Origin: Pseudomonas fluorescens
GTDB taxonomy: Bacteria; Pseudomonadota; Gammaproteobacteria; Pseudomonadales; Pseudomonadaceae
Assembly (NCBI RefSeq): GCF_902497745.1
Contig: NZ_CABVHJ010000004.1
Location: 212,528 to 276,527 of the forward strand
Length of the DNA: 64,000 nt
Reading direction: 5' to 3'
The notes beneath the pieces were generated by a model. That model was given only the letters and a program-made list of their open reading frames with translations. It did not search any database and was not told the DNA's origin. Shown here in pieces: positions 25,250 to 33,005 of the stretch (position 1 is its first letter; every line of letters begins with the position of its first letter). Both the position numbers and the translations under genes were made by a program.

Positions 25250-26026
25250 TTACCGATACACGCCGTCCTTGCCATGGCCAGCCATGGCGCGATTGCTGCG
25301 CACGCTGATCATCTGTTTGATATCGATCCATTCGATTCCCTGAGCCTTCAACCTGGGCAATTCGCGCTCCAGCACCGCCAATGTCTGCGGGTACGGATGG
25401 CCGATCATCACTGCCGAACCTTGCTTGCGCGCCAGGCTGATCGCGGTCTGCAACTGCGTGGAGATCGCTGCCTCCGTACGCTCGTCATCGAGAAAAACAT
25501 CTCGCGAAACGCTGGCCAGATCGATCTTCTGCGCCTGCTGCGCGGCGACAGTCTGTGCGCTGGTGCGGCTGTCGACGAAGAACTTGTGCCGGCGTTGCAA
25601 TTCGCCCATCAACCACGCCATCGCCACGGGTTGCGCAGTCATGCGGCTGCCCATGTGGTTATTGATGCCAGCGGTGTAGGGGACCATTTTGAACGCCGCG
25701 TTGAGACGTTTTTCCAGCTCTTCGATCGGCAATTCCGGATGCCAGGCATAAGGCCCGGTGGCCGGGTCCATCGGCATGTGCAGGATGACGATCTTGCCGG
25801 CGCGATGGGCTTCGCGGGCAAACTCGGTAGCGTGCGGGGTATCAGGCATGATCGCCGTGGTCACCGGGCCGGGCAGGGCCAGCACGCGGCGATCCCGGGG
25901 CAGGTTCTGCCCCAGGTCGTCGATGATCAGTGTCAGGTAGGCTTTGTGTGGTTTCGTGCTGGCGGGCTCTGCATGAGCAGCACCCGCCAGACAGCACAAC
26001 AGAACGAAGACGAAACGCAAAGACAT
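25250..26026 (-). CDS. Divergent polysaccharide deacetylase (YibQ-like)
   Basis: 258 aa. The signal peptide ends near AAHAE. The domain shows LTLIIDDLGQNLPRD, VILHMPMDP, INNHMGSRMTA and FFVDSRTSAQTVA, the blocks of the divergent polysaccharide-deacetylase family. Retained acidic and histidine residues (IDD, HMP, NNHMGS) are consistent with metal binding. It follows ctpA after 2 bases and belongs to the envC-ctpA-yibQ set, which in E. coli is likewise linked to envC and gpmI. Role in envelope sugar metabolism is inferred. Confidence 0.88.
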   Translation of the reverse strand: MSLRFVFVLLCCLAGAAHAEPASTKPHKAYLTLIIDDLGQNLPRDRRVLALPGPVTTAIMPDTPHATEFAREAHRAGKIVILHMPMDPATGPYAWHPELPIEELEKRLNAAFKMVPYTAGINNHMGSRMTAQPVAMAWLMGELQRRHKFFVDSRTSAQTVAAQQAQKIDLASVSRDVFLDDERTEAAISTQLQTAISLARKQGSAVMIGHPYPQTLAVLERELPRLKAQGIEWIDIKQMISVRSNRAMAGHGKDGVYR

Positions 26027-26028
26027 CC

Positions 26029-27348
26029 TCAACGGCCGGACGTGATGCTCAGCCCTTTGAGCAGGCTCAAGGCCTGGGCCAATTGGTAATCGTCATCCTG
26101 CGGCATGGCCTTGGCCTTGCTGCCAGACCCGGTCGGTTTGTCCGCGCCGCCGTTGCCGTTGCCCAAGTGACCTTGCAGGTCGGCTTCCTTGAAGTATTCG
26201 CCATCGGCCTCGCTGGTGATCTTGGCCTTGCGTACTTCTATGTCCGGGACAATGCCCTGAGCCTGGATCGAGCGGCCATTCGGCGTGAAGTACAGCGCGG
26301 TGGTGATCTTCAGTGCGCGGTCGTTGTTCAGCGGCAGCACGGTTTGCACCGAGCCCTTGCCGAAACTGGTAGTGCCCATGACTACCGCGCGTTTCTGATC
26401 CTGCAGGGCGCCGGCGACGATTTCCGAGGCCGAGGCGCTGCCACCGTTGATCAGCACCACCATCGGCACCGCTTCGCTTTCGTCTTTGCCGGTGGCCGAG
26501 AAGCGCAGTTCGGAGTTGGCGATCCGGCCTTTGGTGTAGACGATCAGGCCTTTGGTGATGAAGTGGTCGACTACTTCCACCGCTGCCTGCAACACGCCGC
26601 CCGGGTTGTTGCGCAGGTCGAGAATGATGCCGTTGAGCTTCTTGCCGTTGTCCTTGCGCAGCTTGGCCAGAGCCTTGGAAACCTCTTCGCCGGTCTTGAC
26701 CTGGAACTGGGTGATGCGGATGTACGCATAACCGGTTTCCAGCAGCTGCGCCTTGACGCTCTTGACCTGAATCACCGCGCGGGCGAGGGTCACGTCGAAC
26801 GGCGTGCCGCCATCGCGTACCAGGGTCAGGGTGATTTTCTGGCCGATCTTGCCGCGCATCTTGTCGACGGCTTCGGTCATGGTCTGGCCGCGCGTCGGCT
26901 GGCCGTTGATCTTGACGATGAAGTCGCCGGCCTGGATGCCGGCCTTCGACGCCGGGGTGTCATCGATTGGCGAGACGACTTTGATGAAACCGTCTTCGGC
27001 GCCGACTTCGATGCCCAGACCACCGAACTCACCGCTGGTGCTTTCCTGCAGCTCGGTGAAGTCTTCCGGGCCAAGATAAGCCGAGTGCGGATCAAGGTTG
27101 CTGAGCATGCCCTTGATCGCGTTTTCCAGCAGCGTCTTGTCGTCCACCGGCTCGACGTAAGCGGCTTTGATCCGGTCCATGACCTCGGCAAAGGTGCGCA
27201 ACTCTTCCAGCGGCAACGGCGCCTTGGAGGTCGCGGCAGTGCCTGCCGGAGCGACGGCCGGAGCCGGTTGAGCGGCGAACGCCAGAGGCGCGCCGATCAC
27301 CAGGGCGATCGTCAGGGCCAGCGAGGTAAGGCGGGACAAATGCAGCAT
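26029..27348 (-). CDS. ctpA: Carboxy-terminal processing protease (S41)
   Basis: 439-aa periplasmic protease. After the signal peptide (cleavage near AFAAQ) comes an N-terminal helical part. The PDZ domain follows (LGIEVGAEDGFIKVVSPIDDTPASKAGI), then the S41 core. The catalytic Ser is in INGGSASASEIVAGAL and the Lys in TSFGKGSVQTVLPL. In Pseudomonas, CtpA with an adaptor degrades peptidoglycan cross-link hydrolases; here it sits beside envC, which controls amidases. The gene is 34 bases downstream of envC. Confidence 0.94.
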   Translation of the reverse strand: MLHLSRLTSLALTIALVIGAPLAFAAQPAPAVAPAGTAATSKAPLPLEELRTFAEVMDRIKAAYVEPVDDKTLLENAIKGMLSNLDPHSAYLGPEDFTELQESTSGEFGGLGIEVGAEDGFIKVVSPIDDTPASKAGIQAGDFIVKINGQPTRGQTMTEAVDKMRGKIGQKITLTLVRDGGTPFDVTLARAVIQVKSVKAQLLETGYAYIRITQFQVKTGEEVSKALAKLRKDNGKKLNGIILDLRNNPGGVLQAAVEVVDHFITKGLIVYTKGRIANSELRFSATGKDESEAVPMVVLINGGSASASEIVAGALQDQKRAVVMGTTSFGKGSVQTVLPLNNDRALKITTALYFTPNGRSIQAQGIVPDIEVRKAKITSEADGEYFKEADLQGHLGNGNGGADKPTGSGSKAKAMPQDDDYQLAQALSLLKGLSITSGR

Positions 27349-27382
27349 GTCGAACGAACTCCTAATGTAGGTGACTCAACGC

Positions 27383-28669
27383 CTATCCTTGCGCGCGGCA
27401 CCATTGCGCTGGATCACTCGGGTGACCCTGCTGACGAATTGCGAAATACAGCGCTGGTGTGTCCTGACCGCCACTGTTACCGACAGTGGAGATGGACTCA
27501 CCGGCTTTAACCACGTCACCGGCCGACTTGAGCAGCGTCTGGTTGTGACCGTAAAGACTCAGAAAACCGTTGCCGTGATCGAGGATCACCAACAACCCGG
27601 CGCCGCGAAGCCAATCGGCGAACACTACGCGCCCCCCGTGTACGGCGTGCACCTGGCTGCCGGCAGAGGCGCTGATCATCACGCCGTCCCACTTGGTGCG
27701 GGCGTCGTCGCCACGGGTTTCGCCGAAGCGCGCCAATAGTCGACCATCAACCGGCCACGGAAGTTTTCCCCGGGTTGCAGCAAAAGGGCCACCGAAGGTC
27801 TCGCCGCTGCTGGACACCAGCGCGCCGGGAGTGGATCTGGCGGGTTTTCGTGGGGCGTCGCTGTTTTCAGCCTGCGCCTCACGCAAGCGCTTTTTTTCCG
27901 CTTCCTGCTGGGCGATCAGCGCTTTCTGCCGCGCTTCTTCTGCCTCACGGGCCTGGCGGGCCAGGGTTTCTTCAATGGTTTTAAGGACTTTAGACAGGTC
28001 TGCCTGATCCTGCTCACGGGCGGCAAGTTTCTGATCGCGCGCTTTCACGTCGTCGTTGAGCTTGGCGAGGACCTGCTGGCGCTCCTTGCGAACATTTTCC
28101 AGTTCGTCGCGCTGGCTATCGAGGCTGCTTTTCTGCACCAGCAATTGGGCCTGCTGGGCGGCAATGTCTTTTTCGACATTGGCCAGTTGGCGCAGGGTTT
28201 CGTTGAAGTTCTTCAACTGTTCCAGGCGGGCCTGGCTCAGGTAATCGTAATAGGTGAGGGTGCGGGCAAATTTCTCGGGATTCTGCTGGTTGAGCAGCAG
28301 CTTGAGGTATTCCTGCCGACCGTTCTGATAGGCCGCTCGGGCCTGAATGGCGATCAGTCGCTGCTGTTCAGTGCGCGCGCTCTGGAGTTTTTTTTTCTCT
28401 GCATCGAGCCGCTGCAGCTCGGATTCGCTTTTCTGCAGTTCTTTCTGCAGCGCATCGACCTGCTTCTGCAGCTTGCCCAGCTCGGTTTCAGTGCCCTTTA
28501 GCTCTTTCTGTACGCCGGACTTTTCTTCCTGGACTTTGCTCAGCAGCTTTTTCAGCTCGGCAATGTCCTGACGCGTGGCGTCCAGCTGCTGTTGGGTTTG
28601 CGCGCGCTCGTCAGCGAAGGCCGGTTGGAGCAGGCAGGTCAGAGCGAGGGCGATCAGGACGCGGAGCAT
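27383..28669 (-). CDS. envC: Murein hydrolase activator EnvC
   Basis: 428 aa from the ATG at 28667-28669, which begins the signal peptide MLRVLIALALTCLLQPAFA. A long coiled coil fills about residues 22-270 (heptads such as LKKLLSKVQEEKSGVQKELK), followed by a C-terminal LytM/M23 domain. The M23 zinc site is degenerate: KWDGVMIS replaces HxGxD and LYFAIR replaces the HxH motif. This is expected for EnvC, which activates septal amidases and does not cut itself. It is the first gene of the leftward envC-ctpA-yibQ operon and lies downstream of gpmI. Confidence 0.94.
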   Translation of the reverse strand: MLRVLIALALTCLLQPAFADERAQTQQQLDATRQDIAELKKLLSKVQEEKSGVQKELKGTETELGKLQKQVDALQKELQKSESELQRLDAEKKKLQSARTEQQRLIAIQARAAYQNGRQEYLKLLLNQQNPEKFARTLTYYDYLSQARLEQLKNFNETLRQLANVEKDIAAQQAQLLVQKSSLDSQRDELENVRKERQQVLAKLNDDVKARDQKLAAREQDQADLSKVLKTIEETLARQAREAEEARQKALIAQQEAEKKRLREAQAENSDAPRKPARSTPGALVSSSGETFGGPFAATRGKLPWPVDGRLLARFGETRGDDARTKWDGVMISASAGSQVHAVHGGRVVFADWLRGAGLLVILDHGNGFLSLYGHNQTLLKSAGDVVKAGESISTVGNSGGQDTPALYFAIRQQGHPSDPAQWCRAQG

Positions 28670-28781
28670 AGAGGCGGGCGGCACCAGGGTAATGGACGGC
28701 CTAGTATGCCCGCCCGAGGCTGCAAAAAAAACGCCCAATTAGGGCTGTGTGATAACTGGCCTGAAAAACACCACAAACCTT

Positions 28782-28871
28782 TGTAGGAGTGAGCCTGCTG
28801 GCGATGGCTTACTGACATTCAACAGAGTAGTTGACTGTCAGATGGCTATCGCCAGCAGGCTCACTCCTACA
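28782..28871. repeat. REP doublet 2 (TGTAGGAGTGAGCC variant)
   Basis: TGTAGGAGTGAGCCTGCTGG and its inverted copy flank a spacer that itself contains CTGACA/TGTCAG complementarity. It lies between gpmI and envC. Confidence 0.88.
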
Positions 28872-28899
28872 GGGTTTTGCGGTGTTCTGGTGATCCGGG

Positions 28900-30429
28900 T
28901 CAGACCAGGATAGAAGTGCCGGTCATCTCCGCCGGTTTTTCCAGACCCAACAGTTTCAGCATGGTCGGGGCCACGTCCGCCAGCACGCCGCCTTCACGCA
29001 CCTTAAGGTCACGCTTGCCGACATAAATGAACGGCACCGGCTCGGTGGTGTGCGCGGTGTGCGCCTGGCCGGTAGATTCATCGGCCATTTGCTCGACGTT
29101 GCCGTGGTCAGCGGTGATCAGCGCTTCGCCGCCAACTTTTTCCAGTGCATCAACGATACGGCCGACGCAGGTGTCGAGGCATTCAACAGCCTTCACTGCC
29201 GCGTCGAACACGCCGCTGTGGCCAACCATGTCACCATTGGCGTAGTTGACCACGATCACGTCGTAACGCTGGTTTTCAATGGCGTCGACGATGCGGTCGG
29301 TCACCTCTGGTGCGCTCATTTCCGGCTGCAGGTCGTAAGTAGCGACTTTCGGCGACGGGATCAGGATGCGCTCTTCACCCGGGAACGGTTCTTCACGACC
29401 GCCGGAGAAGAAGAAGGTCACGTGCGCATATTTCTCGGTTTCAGCGATGCGCAGCTGGGTTTTGCCGTTCTTCGCCAGATAATCGCCGAGGACGTTTTCC
29501 AGGCTGCCCGCCGCGAACGCCGACGGTGCAGGAATGCTCGCCGCGTATTGGGTCAGCATGACGAAACCGGCCAGTTTCGGCTGGCGTGCGCGTTCGAAAT
29601 CCTTGAAGTCGTCTTCGACGAACACGCGAGTCAGCTCGCGGGCACGGTCGGCGCGGAAGTTCATGAACACCACCGCATCGCCGTCTTCGACTTTCACCGG
29701 CTCACCGATGGTCGTGGCTTTGACGAATTCGTCGCTTTCGCCGCGCGCATAAGCGGCTTCGAGACCTTCCTGCGCGGTGGCCGCGTTGAATTCGCTGTTA
29801 CCGTCGACGATCAGGTTGTACGCCTGAGCCACGCGATCCCAACGGTTGTCACGATCCATGGCGAAGTAGCGGCCGATGATGCTGGCAATGCGACCCTTGC
29901 CGAGTGCCTGGAAGGTCGCATCGAGCAGTTCGATCGACGAGGCGGCGCTTTTCGGCGGCGTGTCGCGGCCATCGAGGAAGGCGTGCAGGTAGATTTTTTC
30001 GGCGCCGCGCTTGAAGGCCAGTTCGGCCATGGCGATCAGGTGATCCTGGTGGCTGTGCACGCCGCCATCGGACAGCAGGCCCATGAAGTGCACGGCTTTG
30101 CCGGCGGCCACGGCTTTATCCACAGCGGCGCAGATCGTCGGGTTTTCGAAAAACTCGCCGTCACGGATCGATTTGGTCACGCGGGTGAAGTCCTGATACA
30201 CCACGCGGCCCGCGCCAAGGTTCATGTGGCCGACTTCGGAGTTGCCCATCTGACCGTCCGGCAGGCCGACGTCCATGCCGCTGCCCGAGATCAAGCCGTT
30301 CGGCACTGTGGCCCAGAGGCGATCGAGAACAGGCTTCTTCGCCGCGAAAACGGCGTTGGATTCGGGGCTGTCGCTGTGACCGAAGCCGTCGAGAATCATC
30401 AGGACCAAAGGTTTAGGCGTAGTCGTCAT
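28900..30429 (-). CDS. gpmI: 2,3-bisphosphoglycerate-independent phosphoglycerate mutase
   Basis: 509 aa from the ATG at 30427-30429. It interconverts 3- and 2-phosphoglycerate in glycolysis and uses two manganese ions. The N-terminal metal motif is LMILDGFG and the phospho-Ser loop is [15 protein letters not shown]. The substrate domain has [14 protein letters not shown], and the C-terminal metal site is [11 protein letters not shown] with AHTTEPVPF. All sites are intact. The gene faces yibN-grxC-secB, as in E. coli. Confidence 0.97.
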   Translation of the reverse strand: MTTTPKPLVLMILDGFGHSDSPESNAVFAAKKPVLDRLWATVPNGLISGSGMDVGLPDGQMGNSEVGHMNLGAGRVVYQDFTRVTKSIRDGEFFENPTICAAVDKAVAAGKAVHFMGLLSDGGVHSHQDHLIAMAELAFKRGAEKIYLHAFLDGRDTPPKSAASSIELLDATFQALGKGRIASIIGRYFAMDRDNRWDRVAQAYNLIVDGNSEFNAATAQEGLEAAYARGESDEFVKATTIGEPVKVEDGDAVVFMNFRADRARELTRVFVEDDFKDFERARQPKLAGFVMLTQYAASIPAPSAFAAGSLENVLGDYLAKNGKTQLRIAETEKYAHVTFFFSGGREEPFPGEERILIPSPKVATYDLQPEMSAPEVTDRIVDAIENQRYDVIVVNYANGDMVGHSGVFDAAVKAVECLDTCVGRIVDALEKVGGEALITADHGNVEQMADESTGQAHTAHTTEPVPFIYVGKRDLKVREGGVLADVAPTMLKLLGLEKPAEMTGTSILV

Positions 30430-30582
30430 GGAATCCACTCGTGGCTAATAAAGAAGAGGGCGATGGAAAAGGGAGTTGGAGTTTAAAGCTAAGTTCCGAC
30501 CGCGTCACCGCCGGACGGGGTTTGGCCGACCATAGTGGCTGTGTATACTGGCCGACATTTTAACGCCCTGGAACCTCCTTCG

Positions 30583-30996
30583 ATGGTTGCTCACCTGATT
30601 GAATTTGCCACTAACCACTACATTCTTGTCGGTATCTTCGTCGTACTGCTGGCTCTGCTGCTGGCGCACACGATGCAGGGCGGCGGTAAAAGCCTGAGCA
30701 CCGGCGAGCTGACCGCGCTGGTCAACAAAGATGCAGGCGTGGTGGTGGACATCCGTCCGGCCAAGGATTTCGCTGCCGGCCACATCGTTGGCGCGGTGAA
30801 CATTCCCCAGGACAAACTGGCTGCGCGCGTTGCCGAGCTGGAAAAGCACAAGGCCAAGACCATCATCCTGGTCGACGCCCTGGGCCAGACCGCCGGCACC
30901 CACGCCCGTGAACTGATGAAATCCGGCTTCACCGCCGCCAAGCTGTCCGGCGGGATTTCCAGCTGGAAAGGCGACAACCTGCCGTTGGTGAAGTGA
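30583..30996 (+). CDS. yibN: Membrane-anchored rhodanese-like protein (YibN type)
   Basis: 137 aa. One N-terminal membrane helix (YILVGIFVVLLALLLAHTM) is followed by a rhodanese fold (VVVDIRPAKDFAAGHIVGAVNIPQ). The loop that normally holds the catalytic Cys reads LVDALGQTAGTH, and the protein has no cysteine, so sulfurtransferase activity is not expected. Position before grxC and secB matches E. coli yibN, which is linked to the membrane insertion machinery. A scaffold role in protein export is an inference. The ATG at 30583 is chosen because the helix starts there. Confidence 0.88.
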   Translation: MVAHLIEFATNHYILVGIFVVLLALLLAHTMQGGGKSLSTGELTALVNKDAGVVVDIRPAKDFAAGHIVGAVNIPQDKLAARVAELEKHKAKTIILVDALGQTAGTHARELMKSGFTAAKLSGGISSWKGDNLPLVK

Positions 30997-30997
30997 T

Positions 30998-31252
30998 ATG
31001 AGCGAAGTCATCGTCTACTCCAGCGATTACTGCCCTTATTGCTCGCGAGCCAAGTACCTGCTCGAGAACAAAGGCGTGGCCTTCGAAGAGATCAAGGTCG
31101 ATGGCAAGCCGCAGGTGCGTGCCGCCATGGCTCAGAAAGCCGGGCGCACGTCCGTGCCACAGATCTGGATCGGCAGTAAGCACATCGGCGGTTGTGATGA
31201 TTTGTACGCCTTGGAGCGCGCCGGCAAGCTCGACGCGCTGCTCAAGGCCTGA
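30998..31252 (+). CDS. grxC: Glutaredoxin 3
   Basis: 84-aa dithiol glutaredoxin with active site YCPYC in SDYCPYCSRAKYLL. The glutathione-binding TSVPQIWIG and GGCDDLYALE follow. It reduces disulfides with glutathione in the cytoplasm. It starts one base after the yibN stop codon. Confidence 0.96.
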   Translation: MSEVIVYSSDYCPYCSRAKYLLENKGVAFEEIKVDGKPQVRAAMAQKAGRTSVPQIWIGSKHIGGCDDLYALERAGKLDALLKA

Positions 31253-31309
31253 ACGGCTGCACCCACGTACAGCACTCCCTAAAAGACCCAAGATCGATAA
31301 GGATCTGAG

Positions 31310-31795
31310 ATGACTGACCAACAGAACACTGCAGCCAGCGAAGAAGAAACCGCACCGCAATTCTCCTTGCAGCGCATCTACGTACGCGACCTGTCCTTTG
31401 AAGCCCCGAAAAGCCCGGCGATCTTCCGCCAGCAGTGGGATCCGGCGGTCGCACTGGATCTGAACACTCGCCAGAAAGCACTGGAAGGTGATTTCTACGA
31501 AGTCGTGCTGACCCTGTCGGTTACCGTGAAAAACGGTGAAGAAGTCGCCTTCATCGCTGAAGTGCAACAGGCCGGTATCTTCCTGATCAAGAACCTCGAT
31601 GCGGCTTCGATGAGCCACACCCTGGGTGCGTTCTGCCCGAACATCCTGTTCCCGTACGCGCGCGAAACCCTGGACAGCCTGGTGACCCGTGGTTCGTTCC
31701 CGGCGCTGATGCTGGCTCCGGTGAACTTCGACGCTCTGTACGCGCAAGAATTGCAGCGCATGCAGGAAAGCGGCGAGACGCCAACCGTTCAGTAA
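31310..31795 (+). CDS. secB: Protein-export chaperone SecB
   Basis: 161 aa. It keeps precursor proteins unfolded and hands them to SecA. Family blocks include [47 protein letters not shown] and [23 protein letters not shown]. Acidic N-terminus and length are typical. It is the last gene of yibN-grxC-secB. Confidence 0.97.
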   Translation: MTDQQNTAASEEETAPQFSLQRIYVRDLSFEAPKSPAIFRQQWDPAVALDLNTRQKALEGDFYEVVLTLSVTVKNGEEVAFIAEVQQAGIFLIKNLDAASMSHTLGAFCPNILFPYARETLDSLVTRGSFPALMLAPVNFDALYAQELQRMQESGETPTVQ

Positions 31796-31815
31796 GACGG
31801 TTCAGCAACACCCCA

Positions 31816-31905
31816 TGTGGGAGCGAGCCTGCTCGCGAAGAGGGCGTGTCAGATGACAGTTTTGTCGACTGATACACCGCTTTCGCGAGCAGGCTCGCTC
31901 CCACA
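31816..31905. repeat. REP doublet 3
   Basis: TGTGGGAGCGAGCCTGCTCG and its inverted partner flank a spacer containing GTCAGATGACAG. It separates convergent secB and trmL and may act as a transcription barrier. Confidence 0.9.
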
Positions 31906-31919
31906 TTTGTTTTGCGGTG

Positions 31920-32375
31920 TTATTTGAAGTCGTTCTGGCGCCAGGCTTCGTACACGGCGACGGCAACTGTGTTGGACAGGTTCAGGCTGCGGCAGCCTTC
32001 ACGCATCGGCAGACGCAGGCGCTGTTCTGGCGGCAGCGCGTCGAGTACTTCCGGCGGCAGGCCACGGCTTTCCGGGCCGAAAATGAACGCATCGCCAGGA
32101 ACAAACGCGGCATCATGAAACGGTCGCGAGCCTTTGGTGGTGAACGCGAACAGCCGTGGATTGCCCAGGCTCTCCAGGCAACTGGCCAGATCCGCATGAC
32201 GTTGCAGCGTGGCATATTCGTGGTAGTCGAGACCGGCACGACGCAAGCGCTTGTCGTCCATCTCGAAGCCCAACGGTTCGATCAAATGCAGGTGGCAGCC
32301 GCTGTTGGCGCACAGCCTGATAACGTTGCCGGTATTCGGCGGAATTTCTGGTTGAAAAAGGATGACGTGAAACAT
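31920..32375 (-). CDS. trmL: tRNA (cytidine(34)-2'-O)-methyltransferase TrmL
   Basis: 151 aa. This SPOUT-class enzyme methylates the wobble base of tRNA-Leu isoacceptors. The start MFHVILFQPEIPPNTGNVIRL, middle LIEPLGFEMDDKRLRRAGLDY and C-terminal knot GPESRGLP, with LRLPMREGCRSLNLSNTVAV, are characteristic. The ATG at 32373-32375 has GGAG 7 bases upstream. This start shares the tetranucleotide CATG with the divergent gene's ATG. Confidence 0.95.
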   Translation of the reverse strand: MFHVILFQPEIPPNTGNVIRLCANSGCHLHLIEPLGFEMDDKRLRRAGLDYHEYATLQRHADLASCLESLGNPRLFAFTTKGSRPFHDAAFVPGDAFIFGPESRGLPPEVLDALPPEQRLRLPMREGCRSLNLSNTVAVAVYEAWRQNDFK

Positions 32376-32814
32376 GCACGGCTCCGAAGGTAAAGATGAG
32401 CGGCATTCTACGCCGCCTGTGGACAACCGTTCGAAACTATTGCCGCGAGTCATCGGTTCGCTGGCGATTGTCGGCATGATGATCGGTTTGATGATCGGCC
32501 GCCTGACCACGCCGGATCCGACTGTGCTGCAGCAGGTTGAAGTCACCGATGGCGGTTTGCTGGTGTGGTTCAACAACGAACCCAAGCTGCACGGCGAAAT
32601 CATCGATGGCACGGTGGCGCTGCTGTTTCAGGCTGAAGGCCCAGCGCAGAAGGGACAGCTCAAGCTCACTGGCAAAGACGTCAACTGGCGTACGCGAGCG
32701 AGTGACGGTGGCTTGCTGCTGACGGTGCTGGCGGCGCGGCCATTACAGGGAGACTGGGTCGGCAGCAAGGTCGACGACCGCTGGCGGCTGGAGATTCGCT
32801 TGCAAACGAACTGA
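32374..32814 (+). CDS. Hypothetical membrane-anchored protein
   Basis: 146 aa, no recognised family. A hydrophobic segment (VIGSLAIVGMMIGLMIGRL) near residues 26-45 suggests one N-terminal membrane helix. The rest (about 100 residues) is a polar periplasmic domain rich in beta-strand pattern (GLLVWFNNEPKLHGEIIDGTVALLF). The start used overlaps the divergent trmL ATG on the other strand. A GTG at 32422 (VDNRSKLLPR) is an alternative start that would avoid the overlap. AAGGA lies 11 bases before the ATG. Function unknown. Confidence 0.7.
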   Translation: MHGSEGKDERHSTPPVDNRSKLLPRVIGSLAIVGMMIGLMIGRLTTPDPTVLQQVEVTDGGLLVWFNNEPKLHGEIIDGTVALLFQAEGPAQKGQLKLTGKDVNWRTRASDGGLLLTVLAARPLQGDWVGSKVDDRWRLEIRLQTN

Positions 32815-33005
32815 TCGCAAACCTGCCGTTCCTCTCATGTACTCCTACGTTTGCTGGCGTTCTTTCCCACTGCGCCAGTCTGCCTTTCCTATCTCTTTCA
32901 ACACTTGCGCACGCTATTGTGCGCTTCTCTTTCAAACCGGCAGGATGCCGATACCTTCGTCCCTCAGGCGAATGCCGAGGGTGACTTTTTCAAGGATGAA
33001 AAAAC

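Noticed and set aside
29050..30486. 478-codon frame antisense to gpmI
   Set aside because: gpmI is intact with all catalytic motifs; the reverse frame is a shadow.
32815..33005. HrpL-type (hrp box) promoter before the LRR gene
   Set aside because: No GGAACC-N15/16-CCAC pair is present; only a small GCGCAC/GTGCGC hairpin (32907-32924) was seen, so type III control is not supported by the promoter.
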